Of a DNA stretch of 64,000 nt, positions 21,149-31,009 are shown one piece after another. This stretch comes from Zoroaster sp. YZ-2022. Taxonomy: Eukaryota > Echinodermata > Asteroidea > Forcipulatida > Zoroasteridae. The stretch is from contig CM055828.1 of assembly GCA_029582265.1 (NCBI GenBank), forward strand, positions 4,075,402 through 4,139,401, read 5' to 3'. The notes under the pieces were generated by a model that saw nothing but the letters and a program-made list of their open reading frames with translations, was not told where the DNA came from and searched no databases. The position numbers were made by a program, and so were the translations under genes. The first letter of the stretch is position 1; every line of letters starts with the position of its first letter.

Positions 21149-21548
21149 GTGATTCCTCATCACAAAATATAACTTCATTGTATTTTCCTCACAGGTGTCT
21201 TCAGCAGGTACTTAGCAAGGGGGCAGCCGCCCTAGGGATCGTGTTTTCAATATTTTTATAATGAATATTGAAACAATAAAAATTGCCCCACAGCATACAT
21301 TTTACCCCATGGGGGGGTAGTTGTTCTGTGACCTAAATCAAAATATTTTCCATGCCCCCCCCCCAAAAAAAAAAACCCCAACAAACAAACAAAACTTTAA
21401 AAAAAAAAAAATTTGGTTACATATTCATCCTGCATCTCTTCGGAAAAGCTGGTTCTAAATCCCCTCCCCCCCAAAAAAAAATAATAAAATGAAAATAATC
21501 ATCACAGCATTTTCACTAAAACTGTCTTAAATTATTGCTTTACTGTAG
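21149..21548. other. Intron 27: homopolymer-rich, no element recognised
   Basis: It holds several C-run/A-run tracts (for example at 21353-21375 and 21465-21480) and no coding or transposon signature that I can see. Confidence 0.6.
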
Positions 21549-21818
21549 CACAAGCCACCATCGGGGAGATCATTATTCTGGATTCGACTCCTACATCTAT
21601 CACGTTGACCGTTGGCCGGGCCGACTCCACCGTCCTCTTCACCTCGTACAAGGTGACCGCAACCGACCAGAACGGTGACATCGCGGCGGAGGCATCTATC
21701 TATCCGACCGATCCCGACTTACGCGTGGTATTGAGCGGTCTGTCACCAGCCACTTTGTACGATATCAGTGTTGTAATGGTCGGCTCAAACATGCAGACTT
21801 CAACACGGCACTTGACTA
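21549..21818 (+). CDS. Exon 28: FN3 domain 25, type B, no Trp
   Basis: A 90-residue module with acceptor ttactgtag and donor gtgagt. Strand B reads ITLTVGRADSTV, so the core Trp is lost. The tyrosine corner LSPATLYDISV and the tail TRHLT are retained. Confidence 0.91.
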
Positions 21819-22304
21819 GTGAGTATTCGTTAGGTCTAAATTATCTGTACACAAGTAGCATAAACGTAATAAATTTTATTCTAAATGAACGAAGAAAAAG
21901 CTGGTTTATACAAAATTATGAATGAGAACTTTTTAAAACTAACAATTAGACACGGAATAGTTTTGTGAAAAGTATAGAATCTCGGGGAAAGAGGGATGGT
22001 GCTATCTTTCAAGATATGCATATATAGACCTCCATCACACTTGAGCTGTTTCAATAATAAAGATTTGAAATGTAAGGCCATAAACGACTATTTTGCATTT
22101 ATATTACACGTCATATTTTTTTGGTAAGCAGTTAGCAACAGCTAGTTCTTTATTTATTTTCTTTCATAAGTCCATGTGACTAAACTGTGGCCAGCAGGAG
22201 AAGCTGGCCACTTTTATTTATTGATGTTGGACGTTGTGACCAAAGTAAAGATGGCTATATTGTGAAAGTCCATTATTAAACTGAATTAATTTTTTTTGCT
22301 TTAG

Positions 22305-22592
22305 GTCCATTCCCAGTCACAGGCCTCTTTGTGCTCCCCAACCCAACATCCCTGTCCCTCGACGTCAGTTGGAACCCGTCCGTGAGCGTCGTCACCTACT
22401 ATGAGATCTTCAGCAAGAAGGGAGAGTCGGCGCCCAGCGTCTACCAGGGACGAGTCCTACCCACTGAGGTTACCGTCTTCACAGTCAGCGGACTCAACCC
22501 TGGTACCTTGTATCTCGTTGATGTGGTTGCCGTGGTTACTATTGACGGGATCACAGAGAGGAGCGAGTCTCTCCAGACACAGGGAACAACAG
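22305..22592 (+). CDS. Exon 29: FN3 domain 26, type A
   Basis: A 96-residue module with acceptor ttgctttag and donor gttggt. The core is LDVSWNPSVSVVTYYEI, the tyrosine corner LNPGTLYLVDV, and the tail QGTTG. The donor is weaker than most of its neighbours. Confidence 0.91.
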
Positions 22593-23079
22593 GTTGGTGA
22601 TGTTATTTGGTGTATAGGGGTGCAAAGACAAGGTTTTCAAACAACCAATCACTATATGCAGTAAACGCTTTTGCATAGCCAAATGCCATACAAGATTCTT
22701 CAATTGATTTTCTAAATTAGCATCACATACACACACAAATATGTCTACCTACAACTTTTGGTTTGCAAAACTTTTGAACAAAATGGTTCCTTGTTTGTCA
22801 TATTTGTGGCTATTTTACAGGTAAATTCTGGCAATTTTCTTTTTCAAGGGAAAATACCCCAGTGTTTCTGGTTCACGTAGAAACGCCCTTGTTTGCAGGT
22901 TTCCTCGGGCTTCCGAACTACAGTGCTTAAGTGTGCTTATGAGGGATCCTTGGTTTCATTACCAGAAATGTGTAATAATAAATAATAATGATGGTTTGGA
23001 TATCCGAGATAATATCCAAAGTGATATCACCACTTACCATTTTTTTTTCACCACAAAACCCCCCCCCAAAAAAACCCAG

Positions 23080-23216
23080 CTGCATTGCTTCCAGAGCAAC
23101 TGTCTTTCCGCAACATCAAAGACACGTCTGTGGAGGTACTGTGGGGTGAAACCACCCACCCCAATGCTGTCAGTTACTCAGTTATTCTTGACCCTGACGG
23201 CTCCAACAGAATAAGC
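23080..23216 (+). CDS. Exon 30: FN3 domain 27, first half, type B
   Basis: The core is VEVLWGETTHPNAVSY and the exon ends in phase 0 before gtaagt. The acceptor chosen is aaacccag at 23079, which gives an opening ALLPEQL like domains 11 and 17. A second in-frame AG at 23094 would remove five residues and has a better upstream tract. Confidence 0.83.
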
Positions 23217-23344
23217 GTAAGTCATCCTCATTTTGTTGTAATTTTGTTGTCATTTTGTTGATGGTTTTAAAAGGGGGGATTTTTTTTTTGCATTTTTGTT
23301 TCTCAGATGGTACAAATTATTCAGGATGCCTCAAGTATTCAGAC

Positions 23345-23530
23345 AAGAGTATTGTCAGGAAGTCATGGGTTCGAATCATGCCCGAGTCACCTGTGGATTT
23401 TTTCCACAGACACTCAGTGCTTCATACATATATGTATTATATAATTTAAATATACATCGGTGTAGGGCAAAACTCAAATCAATTGTTTATCACCCGACGC
23501 AAGAATTCCATCAGTCTATAAGTGTATTGT
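23345..23530 (+). mobile_element. tRNA-derived SINE B, 5'-truncated copy
   Basis: B-box-like gggttcgaatcatgcccgag is followed by ccacagacactcagtgctt and cggtgtagggcaaaactcaa, matching 46828-46989. A second tRNA-like B box (ggttcgagtccc) lies at 23689. Confidence 0.65.
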
Positions 23531-24097
23531 TGGTAGGCTACACGTTTTTCAAGTTCAGTATTCTAACTTGGGGCGAGATTCCTGGCTACACCGCATGTAT
23601 GGCTTTGGATGAACAAATATATTGGCAATTTGGTTGGAAATATTGCTTAGTTGGTTGACCATCAGTATGGTAAACCCGGAGGTCACAGGTTCGAGTCCCA
23701 CTTCAATTAATTTTTTTTTTAAGATAATTTGTCTTTGTTTCACTCAAAATATTCTTATTCATATGGTATACATTTTTCTTTGGATACTTAAACATTAAAT
23801 TGTTTTTTTTTAAATGAAGCCAAGTTGATCACAGTGAAACACACAAGAGCCAGCAGGCTAAGGTTTTACCAAAAAATCTAGAGGGTTTTAGCAAATTTAA
23901 TTTTAGGGAGTTTGACACATTTATGCATATATTCATGAATTCATATTCATAAATACATATTCATTCATTCATATTCATTCATCCATATTCATAATTTACA
24001 TATTCATTAATTCATATTCATAATTTACATATTCATTAATTCATATTCATTGATTAACCTCTTTAGTTTTAATTATTTTTGTTGGCCTCCTGAACAG

Positions 24098-24233
24098 GCT
24101 GGTCAGAAGGCCGTTGGCGAGGAACCGGTGCTACCATTTACCAATCTCATTCCGGGTACCAACTATGATGTCATATTGAGGGTGAACATCCCTGACAATC
24201 CAGGAAGCAGCAGCATGAGCAATTTCCGAACGA
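24098..24233 (+). CDS. Exon 31: FN3 domain 27, second half
   Basis: Acceptor cctgaacag enters in phase 0, with the tyrosine corner LIPGTNYDVIL, and it ends SNFRT in phase 1 before gtatgt. It completes domain 27 across an 881-base intron. Confidence 0.9.
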
Positions 24234-24805
24234 GTATGTTGAAATATTTTGCTGGTTTTGAGTGGTATTTCTGTGACGTAGAATTTTGGCAGAGTGTGAT
24301 AATCCGAACCATTTTCTTATTCTTAAAGTCAGAATACACTGTTGGTAAAATATCAGTAAAGGCATTTTTTTCTAAGGGACCCAAAACATTCTGAGTGGAG
24401 GATCCATGGAGAGGGGGCAATATTTAACTACAGCCTTCTCAGTACCCATGGGAACTCATTTTGAAATACCTGATAATCTTTTAGTTACACCCAACATTAC
24501 CATATTTCAACCTGTTGATTCATCGCCATCTGGGACTTGGCCACGCTCCTATTGACAACTCATTTGGACATATTTGCAGCAGTTTTCCATTGTCTAATAG
24601 CTTTTCATGGATTTTACAGCACATTCAATTCAATATCATTTATTTTCATGAAAAATAGTTACACAAAAAGTGATCATAGAAAGTTAACTATTAAACAACT
24701 GAATCGGTAATATGAAACGAGTCAATATCAATCTATGCACATGTCATCATGAAATTAGCATAGTCATATTACTGACACCATATCCTTCCTTACTCTGTTC
24801 TTCAG

Positions 24806-25063
24806 AGCCCAGTCCACCAGGAATCCTATTCAACAGTCCCTACACCACTATCATCAAGCTGATATGGACAGCGCCCTCAGGCAATTACGACGGCTTTAAG
24901 CTCTCCTACGAGCAGAACGGCGTGCTGATTGAGCGGGACCTCCCCAGCACCAGCCTGAACTACAATGTGGAGAACCTCTATCCGGACACGCTCTACACCT
25001 TTGAGTTGGTCACGTTATCGGGCGGCGTGGAGAGTGAACCCGTGACGCAACAGTTCAAAACAT
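24806..25063 (+). CDS. Exon 32: FN3 domain 28, type A
   Basis: An 86-residue module with acceptor tgttcttcag and donor gtaagg. The core is IKLIWTAPSGNYDGFKLSY, the tyrosine corner LYPDTLYTFEL, and the tail SEPVTQQFKTC, whose Cys codon is completed across the intron. Confidence 0.93.
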
Positions 25064-25124
25064 GTAAGGGCCTTGAGAAAATTGCCTTTTTCAATTAGGG
25101 AGTGTCTCATAACTCGAGAACACT

Positions 25125-25760
25125 TGGAGCTTTCCATTGGAGCTTCCCATTGGAGCTTTCCATTGGAGCTTTCCATTGGAGCTTTCCATTGGAGCTTCCC
25201 ATTGGAGCTTCCCATTGGAGCTTCCCATTGGAGCTTCCCATTGGAGCTTTCCATTGGAGCTTTCCATTGGAGCTTTCCATTGGAGCTTTCCATTGGAGCT
25301 TCCCATTGGAGCTTCCCATTGGAGCTTTCCATTGGAGCTTCCCATTGGAGCTTTCCATTGGAGCTTTCCATTGGAGCTTCCCATTGGAGCTTCCCATTGG
25401 AGCTTCCCATTGGAGCTTCCCATTGGAGCTTCCCATTGGAGCTTTCCATTGGAGCTTTCCATTGGAGCTTTCCATTGGAGCTTTCCATTGGAGCTTCCCA
25501 TTGGAGCTTCCCATTGGAGCTTCCCATTGGAGCTTCCCATTGGAGCTTCCCATTGGAGCTTCCCATTGGAGCTTCCCATTGGAGCTTCCCATTGGAGCTT
25601 CCCATTGGAGCTTTCCATTGGAGCTTCCCATTGGAGCTTCCCATTGGAGCTTCCCATTGGAGCTTTCCATTGGAACTTTCCATTGGAACTTTCCATTGGC
25701 GCTTTCCATTGGAGCTTCCCATTGGAGCTTCCCATTGGAGCTTTCCACTGGAGCGTTCCA
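25125..25760. repeat. 13-bp minisatellite (ggagctt[c/t]ccatt)
   Basis: Nearly 50 tandem copies of a 13-bp unit, differing mainly at one C/T position, lie in the intron between domains 28 and 29. Because 13 is not a multiple of 3 and the unit lacks stops, all frames are open, which is not evidence of coding. Confidence 0.95.
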
Positions 25761-25933
25761 CTGGAGTGTAAGGCGTTCCCCCCTTACCATTTATTTGTGT
25801 GCCTCTTTTTTAGCCAGTGTTCCCCCCAGTTTTTGGCCTTGTGCCGCCCTTTTTAAGCCACCCTGGCACTGCCCCTGTTTCGGTTGATAATTTTTTATAA
25901 ATGTAATTTTGTTATTTTGCTCTGTTTTCACAG

Positions 25934-26044
25934 TGAGTGTAGGAGCATTAGATATTGTGGTGCTCTCCCTCGGCACGAACCACATTGAGGTCGTCTGGTC
26001 ATCGGTCACTGATGCTGTATCATACTTCTGGTCCATTGAGCCAG
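25934..26044 (+). CDS. Exon 33: FN3 domain 29, first half, type B
   Basis: Acceptor ttttcacag enters in phase 1. It reads IEVVWSSVTDAVSYFW and stops at SIEPG before gtaaca in phase 1. It is one of three domains split by a phase-1 intron. Confidence 0.87.
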
Positions 26045-26351
26045 GTAACAGACTATCCTTTTTTGATTTTTCTATAAATCCCAACAAAGCGGGTATTGGA
26101 TCCATTTGTTCTTTCAGAATGTAAACCGAAAATGGTCGTCACTACTGCAGATCTGGTACAGTCATCATGATGTCACAGCTGGTTCACATCAGTGAATGAG
26201 TGTCACTTCAGAAATGTGCTTAAATACTGTATAAACAGATAACATGATATTCACACAATATCTTCACTGTAGTGGTTTATATTCAGTGAAAGGTTCGAAT
26301 TTGAACCAAGACTCAACAAAACAAAAACAACATTTTGTTTGAGTTTATGTA

Positions 26352-26542
26352 TAGACCTTATGCATATGACGTCGCAAACGGAAGGTCGCCCTCTATCAGT
26401 TGCTAGAGAAGGTCACTCATTGGTTCATGTACGCTGTGCGTGCGTATACACACGGCGCGCATACATGAACCAATGAGTGACCTTCTCTAGCCTCTGATAG
26501 AGGGCGATATTCAGTTTGTGACATCATATGCATATAGGTCTA
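26352..26542. mobile_element. Foldback MITE (tagacc ends)
   Basis: The arms (tagaccttatgcatatga / tcatatgcatataggtcta) run inward through ggtcactcattggttcatgt and its inverse with a short GC-rich centre, forming an almost continuous hairpin of about 190 bp. No ORF. Confidence 0.8.
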
Positions 26543-26734
26543 TTATTTTTTGCTTTAAATGGAGAAAGGTCACAGTCATGGTTACCCAGCAAAATAATCG
26601 AAGCCAGCAATATCACTGCAACAAAACTTTTTTGTATTTTTTTGTATTTTTATAAAAAAAAATTCTAAATGGAGAAAGACCACAATAATTAATTTATAAT
26701 CGTATTTTTCAAAACTAAAAATATAATCTCTAGG

Positions 26735-26900
26735 CCAGGCTTTGCGTGGTGGAGATAGATATTGTTGAGTTCTTTCGGGTACACCATGTAATAATCTCAT
26801 CTTAGAAGAAGTGATGGCTCCGAGAAGAGCCAGTTGGTTTGTTCCCAACATTTCGACTAGTATGCTCTATCCGTCATCAGGAGAATGAAGAAAGTGTAGA
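26735..26900. repeat. Unclassified interspersed repeat
   Basis: gttctttcgggtacaccatg, gaagtgatggctc and tttcgactagtatgctct recur in the 53.8-53.96 kb region and near 9.05 kb. Confidence 0.55.
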
Positions 26901-27035
26901 GTGCAGGAGCTTTTATATGTTTAACAAATTTTTGTAAATGACTCTTTGTGACAAATTACCGATTTGTTTTAAAAAGTCAAATACTGGTATAAACCTGATT
27001 TTTTTAAATTTTTTTAAATTGATTTGTTCTGTAAG

Positions 27036-27182
27036 GTACTACAACGGTGACCGGTACCACATCGGAAACCAACAAGCGATTCGAAGGATTAGATCCGGGC
27101 AAGGAATATACTATTAATGTTCGTCCACTCTTTAACGAACCCAACAACAACTTTGACAAGAATGCTCTAGTCCAGCGGACAC
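27036..27182 (+). CDS. Exon 34: FN3 domain 29, second half
   Basis: Acceptor ttctgtaag enters in phase 1 with TTTVTGTTSETN, then the tyrosine corner LDPGKEYTINV and the type B tail VQRT before gtaagt. Confidence 0.9.
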
Positions 27183-27265
27183 GTAAGTATTGCCTTCATG
27201 TCTGGAGTAGTTTGGTCTTTTTTATAATGCTGGTTTATTATACTGTAATAAAACTTCTCCGTTAT

Positions 27266-27778
27266 TTAACCCTCCTCCTACTGCAAGGGTCAAAATCAGT
27301 CAAAATGTTGATATACTATATCTAGTGCACTTAAAAGTCAAACACTGTAAAACCTTACTTGTAGTAAGTACATTTACAGAGCTGCCAACTCTTCCGGATT
27401 CTGCGGAAGACTTCGCGCATTTGACGGTAATTTACTTACATGTACTTAAAATATATGCAAGGAGGCCTCTCCTTTTGGTGCCAAAAGGAGAGGCCTCCTT
27501 GCATATATTTTAAGTAAGTAAATTACCGTCAAATACGCGAAGTCTTCCGCAGAATCCGGAAGAGTTGGCAGCTCTGCATTTACAGGTCAAAATGAATCGA
27601 CTGTTCTTGACTGGTAAAAGCATTGTCTGGTATTGTTCACGGTGGTCAAAATGACAGTAAAAACCAGTCAGAAATGCCCCTGTGTGCACATTTGGGTCAA
27701 CAGTCAAAACAGGCAGTTGACTGGTTTTGACCTCTATAGCAACTTGCCACTAAAGTGCAGCAATAGTAGGAGGGTTAA
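27266..27778. mobile_element. MITE family 2, copy 2, carrying a nested hAT-like foldback
   Basis: It is bounded by TTAA-CCCTCC and GGAGGG-TTAA like copy 1 (18847-19219), but the interior differs. A palindromic element occupies 27377-27576. Confidence 0.7.
27377..27576. mobile_element. Nested hAT-like palindrome
   Basis: Arms of about 100 bp meet with almost no loop at 27479-27480. The ends read cagagctgccaact and agttggcagctctg, a hAT-like start. The 8-mer catttaca is found at 27371-27378 and 27577-27584, consistent with an 8-bp target duplication overlapping the first two element bases. Confidence 0.75.
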
Positions 27779-27783
27779 TAACC

Positions 27784-28045
27784 TTAAAGGGACTACATCG
27801 TCATGATCAGAGCAAACTTTCGACAGGGCATGGAATCGGCGTCCAGTTTTAGCTGAACTCAGTAACTGAAAATAATATACCCCACGAGCGTGTGCTTGTC
27901 TAGATAACAGGACGTGATATGATCATATTGCCATGGCTGATACATAAATATTATTGTTGCACTCACTGATAGGACACCGATTTCATGACCTGATGAATGT
28001 CTGCTCTGATCGTGACGAGTCGTCACTGACGATTTTGTCTCTTAA
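27784..28045. mobile_element. MITE family 1, copy 3
   Basis: It starts ttaaagggactacatcgtca, six bases after the previous element ends, contains gacagggcatggaatcggcg, and ends gattttgtctcttaa. It is more diverged than the other copies. Confidence 0.7.
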
Positions 28046-28212
28046 AAATATATGCCTAAAAATCCCTAAAATATGTTGTGTGTGTGTGCATAGGTTGTCT
28101 TAGAGGCGTGGCTATGTCACAAATGGCGATAGGTCAAAAATCTAAACATGGATACATTTTTAATGTGGTGATTATAATAAACATTCTTCCAATCGTCTTC
28201 AATAATGTACAG

Positions 28213-28391
28213 TACCTGCAAGCTCTCAGTTCATAGTGGGAGAAACCGAGACCGGATCTCTTCATCTGGTAGTCCACTGGGCCCCTCCAAATGTGGGCGA
28301 GTACTCCGGCTTCCGTCTGTCATACGGAACCAATGGTGCTGAGCATGCGCCTGTAGAAGTCGGCATCAATGAGCGGTCGTACAGGCTGGAG
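28213..28391 (+). CDS. Exon 35: FN3 domain 30, first half, type A
   Basis: Acceptor aatgtacag enters in phase 1. The core is LVVHWAPPNVGEYSGFRL and it ends SYRLE in phase 0 before gtacga, splitting the domain just before its tyrosine corner. Confidence 0.88.
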
Positions 28392-28755
28392 GTACGAAAT
28401 TCAATGATATGTAATCATAATGTGCCTCAGATTAGCTGTCACTGGATAGCTGATGCAATACAAGTGTCTAATTTTATTACTATCATTATCAGTAGTTTAA
28501 AATCAACATCGATTTAAAGAGTTCTCCAAAACTTAGTTTTTCCAGAGAAGTATTTGTTAGATTTTGTCCAAAATCTACAGGATTGTCTTCCTGTTTATAG
28601 CGTTGGTGATCTGATGATGATTTGATGTCACTGTCGTGTGACTAGTGGAGCTCTGTCAAGCAGACAAGCTCATATGAATCCCCGTAGATCGAGTGGCATC
28701 ACCGTAGCAACTCTTCACCGAATTTTAAAAAGCTTTCCCAACATTTTGTTTTCAG

Positions 28756-28858
28756 AATCTTAACCCGGACACGGAATACAGTATCAAACTGCAGACGGTC
28801 ACCGGTGAACAAGATGGCAAGGAGTACAGTGCAGAGGCAACAACTACAGCAACAACAG
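28756..28858 (+). CDS. Exon 36: FN3 domain 30, second half
   Basis: Acceptor tgttttcag enters in phase 0 directly at the tyrosine corner NLNPDTEYSIKL and ends TATT in phase 1 before gtacga. Confidence 0.9.
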
Positions 28859-28872
28859 GTACGATACTCTTA

Positions 28873-29121
28873 TGTGACCGGCTCTGACAAAACCCTAAAC
28901 TTGGACCCAATTTTCAAAAGTGACCTCCCAAATTTATCGTGAAAATTAACAATGCTCCCAACAACGTTTCAGGATTTTTCTTTTTCCATCAAAATCTTGA
29001 GGAAATGCTCTACTTGGTGACATGAAAACTGGTCCCTGGGGTCCAGTTTTTGACCTTTTCATGGCTGTTACGCATTATGGTAAATGCCGAGAAGTTTCGG
29101 GTTTTGCCAGAGTGGGTCACA
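28873..29121. mobile_element. MITE family 5, copy 1 (TA flanks)
   Basis: The left end tgtgaccggctctgacaaaa and the right end ttttgccagagtgggtcaca are inverted repeats, flanked by TA on both sides. The interior matches the inverted copy at 59187-59431. Confidence 0.75.
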
Positions 29122-29536
29122 TATTGAAGTGTCAAGCCTTGTCGGCTAGATAACCCCATCCCATCCCCCTCCCCATCCCCCCCCCATCCCCCCCCCCCTT
29201 TAGCCCAAGCTCCAAATCCGATCACTCCATGGGTTGTGTGTGAAGCAGCGTGCACATGTGTTTGCATTCACTTGTACCGATCTTCCCGGTTCCGATTACA
29301 TCAAACTAACAAACAGAATAGCAATGGCAACTCGCCAAATATTTTACAATGAATTTTGTGGTACTTAAATGTCGAGCTAGTAAAATGTTTTGTCAGACTA
29401 AAAAATGTTGAGTTTTCTGCCTGACCATTCAAGTGTCAACATAAGGTTCAAGGCCCACTGGCAGACCCAAGGGGGTGTGGAGGGAGGACGGAAAGTATGC
29501 ATGAAAAAATAAGGCTTGCAAAATTCCACCTGATTA

Positions 29537-29965
29537 ATCCTAACTCCCTAGGCCCATTTGCTTACACATAACCTGAATCCTTCCTGACTCCCTAGGCCCA
29601 TTTGCTTACACATAACCTGAATCCTTCCTGACTCCCTAGGCCCATTTGCTTACACATAACCTGAATCCTTCCTGACTCCCTCGGCCCATTTGCTTACACA
29701 TAACCCGAATCCTCCAAAATCCTTCAGTAGTAAAGCAAGCACATGACATGTATGCACACATGTGTTTCTAATATGTGATACATGTACATGACCAGGGATT
29801 CTCCCTGCATGCATGGAGCAATAAACAGTGTCCACTGACCCAAGCACTGACCTTGCAATCACTACAACAAACATGGATGTCCATGCACCATGGAAAGGCA
29901 AGTATGTAACCTCAATCCTTCAAAATCCAAAGGATTTTGAAGGATTTGGGAAGGTTAGGTTTAAT
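29537..29965. repeat. Interspersed repeat, copy 2, with 44-bp tandem array
   Basis: Four tandem 44-bp units (actccctaggcccatttgct and following) start at 29541, 29585, 29629 and 29673. The remainder matches 716-1045. Copy 1 has the unit without this regular expansion. Confidence 0.75.
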
Positions 29966-30128
29966 GTAGGTTTTTTATGGGCCTCTATATGGGTGTATCA
30001 TTAACCATTTTGCAAGAGGCCAATCAAAATAAAATCAGGAATTTACCAGTATTCGATGCTCTGTCAACGACCGAGTTATCGTGTCATCGGAATATTAATT
30101 GTTTTTGTTTGTTTTTGTACCTGACTAG

Positions 30129-30265
30129 AATCAATCCCTGCAAACGAGATTCTCGTAAGGGATTACACGACATCAACCATCTCTATCCTGTGGGGTGCCC
30201 CCCCGGGGGTGGTCAAGACATACGTGCTTACAATAAGCCCCATCGATGGCAGTGCACCACCAAGG
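30129..30265 (+). CDS. Exon 37: FN3 domain 31, first half, type B
   Basis: Acceptor cctgactag enters in phase 1. The core is ISILWGAPPGVVKTY and it ends SAPPR in phase 0 before gtaagc. The intron that follows is the longest in the window, about 3.0 kb. Confidence 0.88.
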
Positions 30266-30402
30266 GTAAGCGTTCATATATCTGAATCCTTACTTAATAA
30301 GACAGGCATCTGCGGATCCCTTGAATTCCACAATTCTTTTTAATCCTCCCAAAATATATTGTTATTTTTCACCCTTTAACCGTTTAGAGACCCATAGCGG
30401 CC

Positions 30403-30970
30403 AGCAGCGGCCGCAACCCAAACCCCAATAGTGGCCGCAACCCAAACCCCAATAGTGGCCGCAAGCCAAACCCCAATAGTGGCCGCAAGCCAAACCCCAA
30501 TAGTGGCTGCAAGCCAAACCCCAATAGTGGCCGCAACCCAAACCCCAATAGCGGCCGCAACCCAAACCCCAATAGTGGCCGCAACCCAAACCCCAATAGT
30601 GGCCGCAACCCAAACCCCAATAGTGGCCGCAACCCAAACCCCAATAGTGGCCGCAACCCAAACCCCAATAGTGGCCGCAACCCAAACCCCAATAGTGGCC
30701 GCAAGCCAAACCCCAATAGTGGCCGCAAGCCAAACCCCAATAGTGGCCGCAACCCAAACCCCAATAGTGGCTGCAAGCCAAACCCCAATAGTGGCCGCAA
30801 CCCAAACCCCAATAGTGGCCGCAACCCAAACCCCAATAGTGGCCGCAACCCAAACCCCAATAGTGGCCGCAACCCAAACCCCAATAGTGGCCGCAACCCA
30901 AACCCCAATAGTGGCCGCAACCCAAACCCCAATAGTGGCCGCAACCCAAACCCCAATAGTGGCCGCAAGC
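30403..30970. repeat. 24-bp minisatellite
   Basis: About 23 copies of ccaatagtggccgcaaccca and neighbouring bases, with a cc/gc variant (caaccc or caagcc), lie in the 3-kb intron of domain 31. The 24-bp period keeps several frames open on both strands without implying a gene. Confidence 0.95.
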
Positions 30971-31009
30971 ATCTAGATAGCAGAAGTTTTCAGGGCCCTC
31001 ACACACCTT

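Noticed and set aside
22189..22213. Short hairpin gtggccag...ctggccac in intron 28
   Set aside because: Only an 8-bp stem; expected by chance and not shared with another locus.
23640..23705. Second tRNA-like sequence with B box ggttcgagtccc
   Set aside because: No convincing acceptor stem; probably another SINE-head fragment, too short to call.
25015..25887. Long overlapping open frames of 210-260 codons on both strands
   Set aside because: They are a product of the stop-free 13-bp minisatellite; peptide repeats exist in every frame and there are no flanking coding features.
30403..30970. Telomere-like CAACCC/AACCCC tracts
   Set aside because: The motif is part of a 24-bp unit and not a run of a telomeric hexamer.
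30362..31006. Open frames of about 200 codons with CGHYWGLG-like or ATIGVWVA-like repeats
   Set aside because: A 24-bp minisatellite in an intron; the period is a multiple of three, so any stop-free unit stays open.
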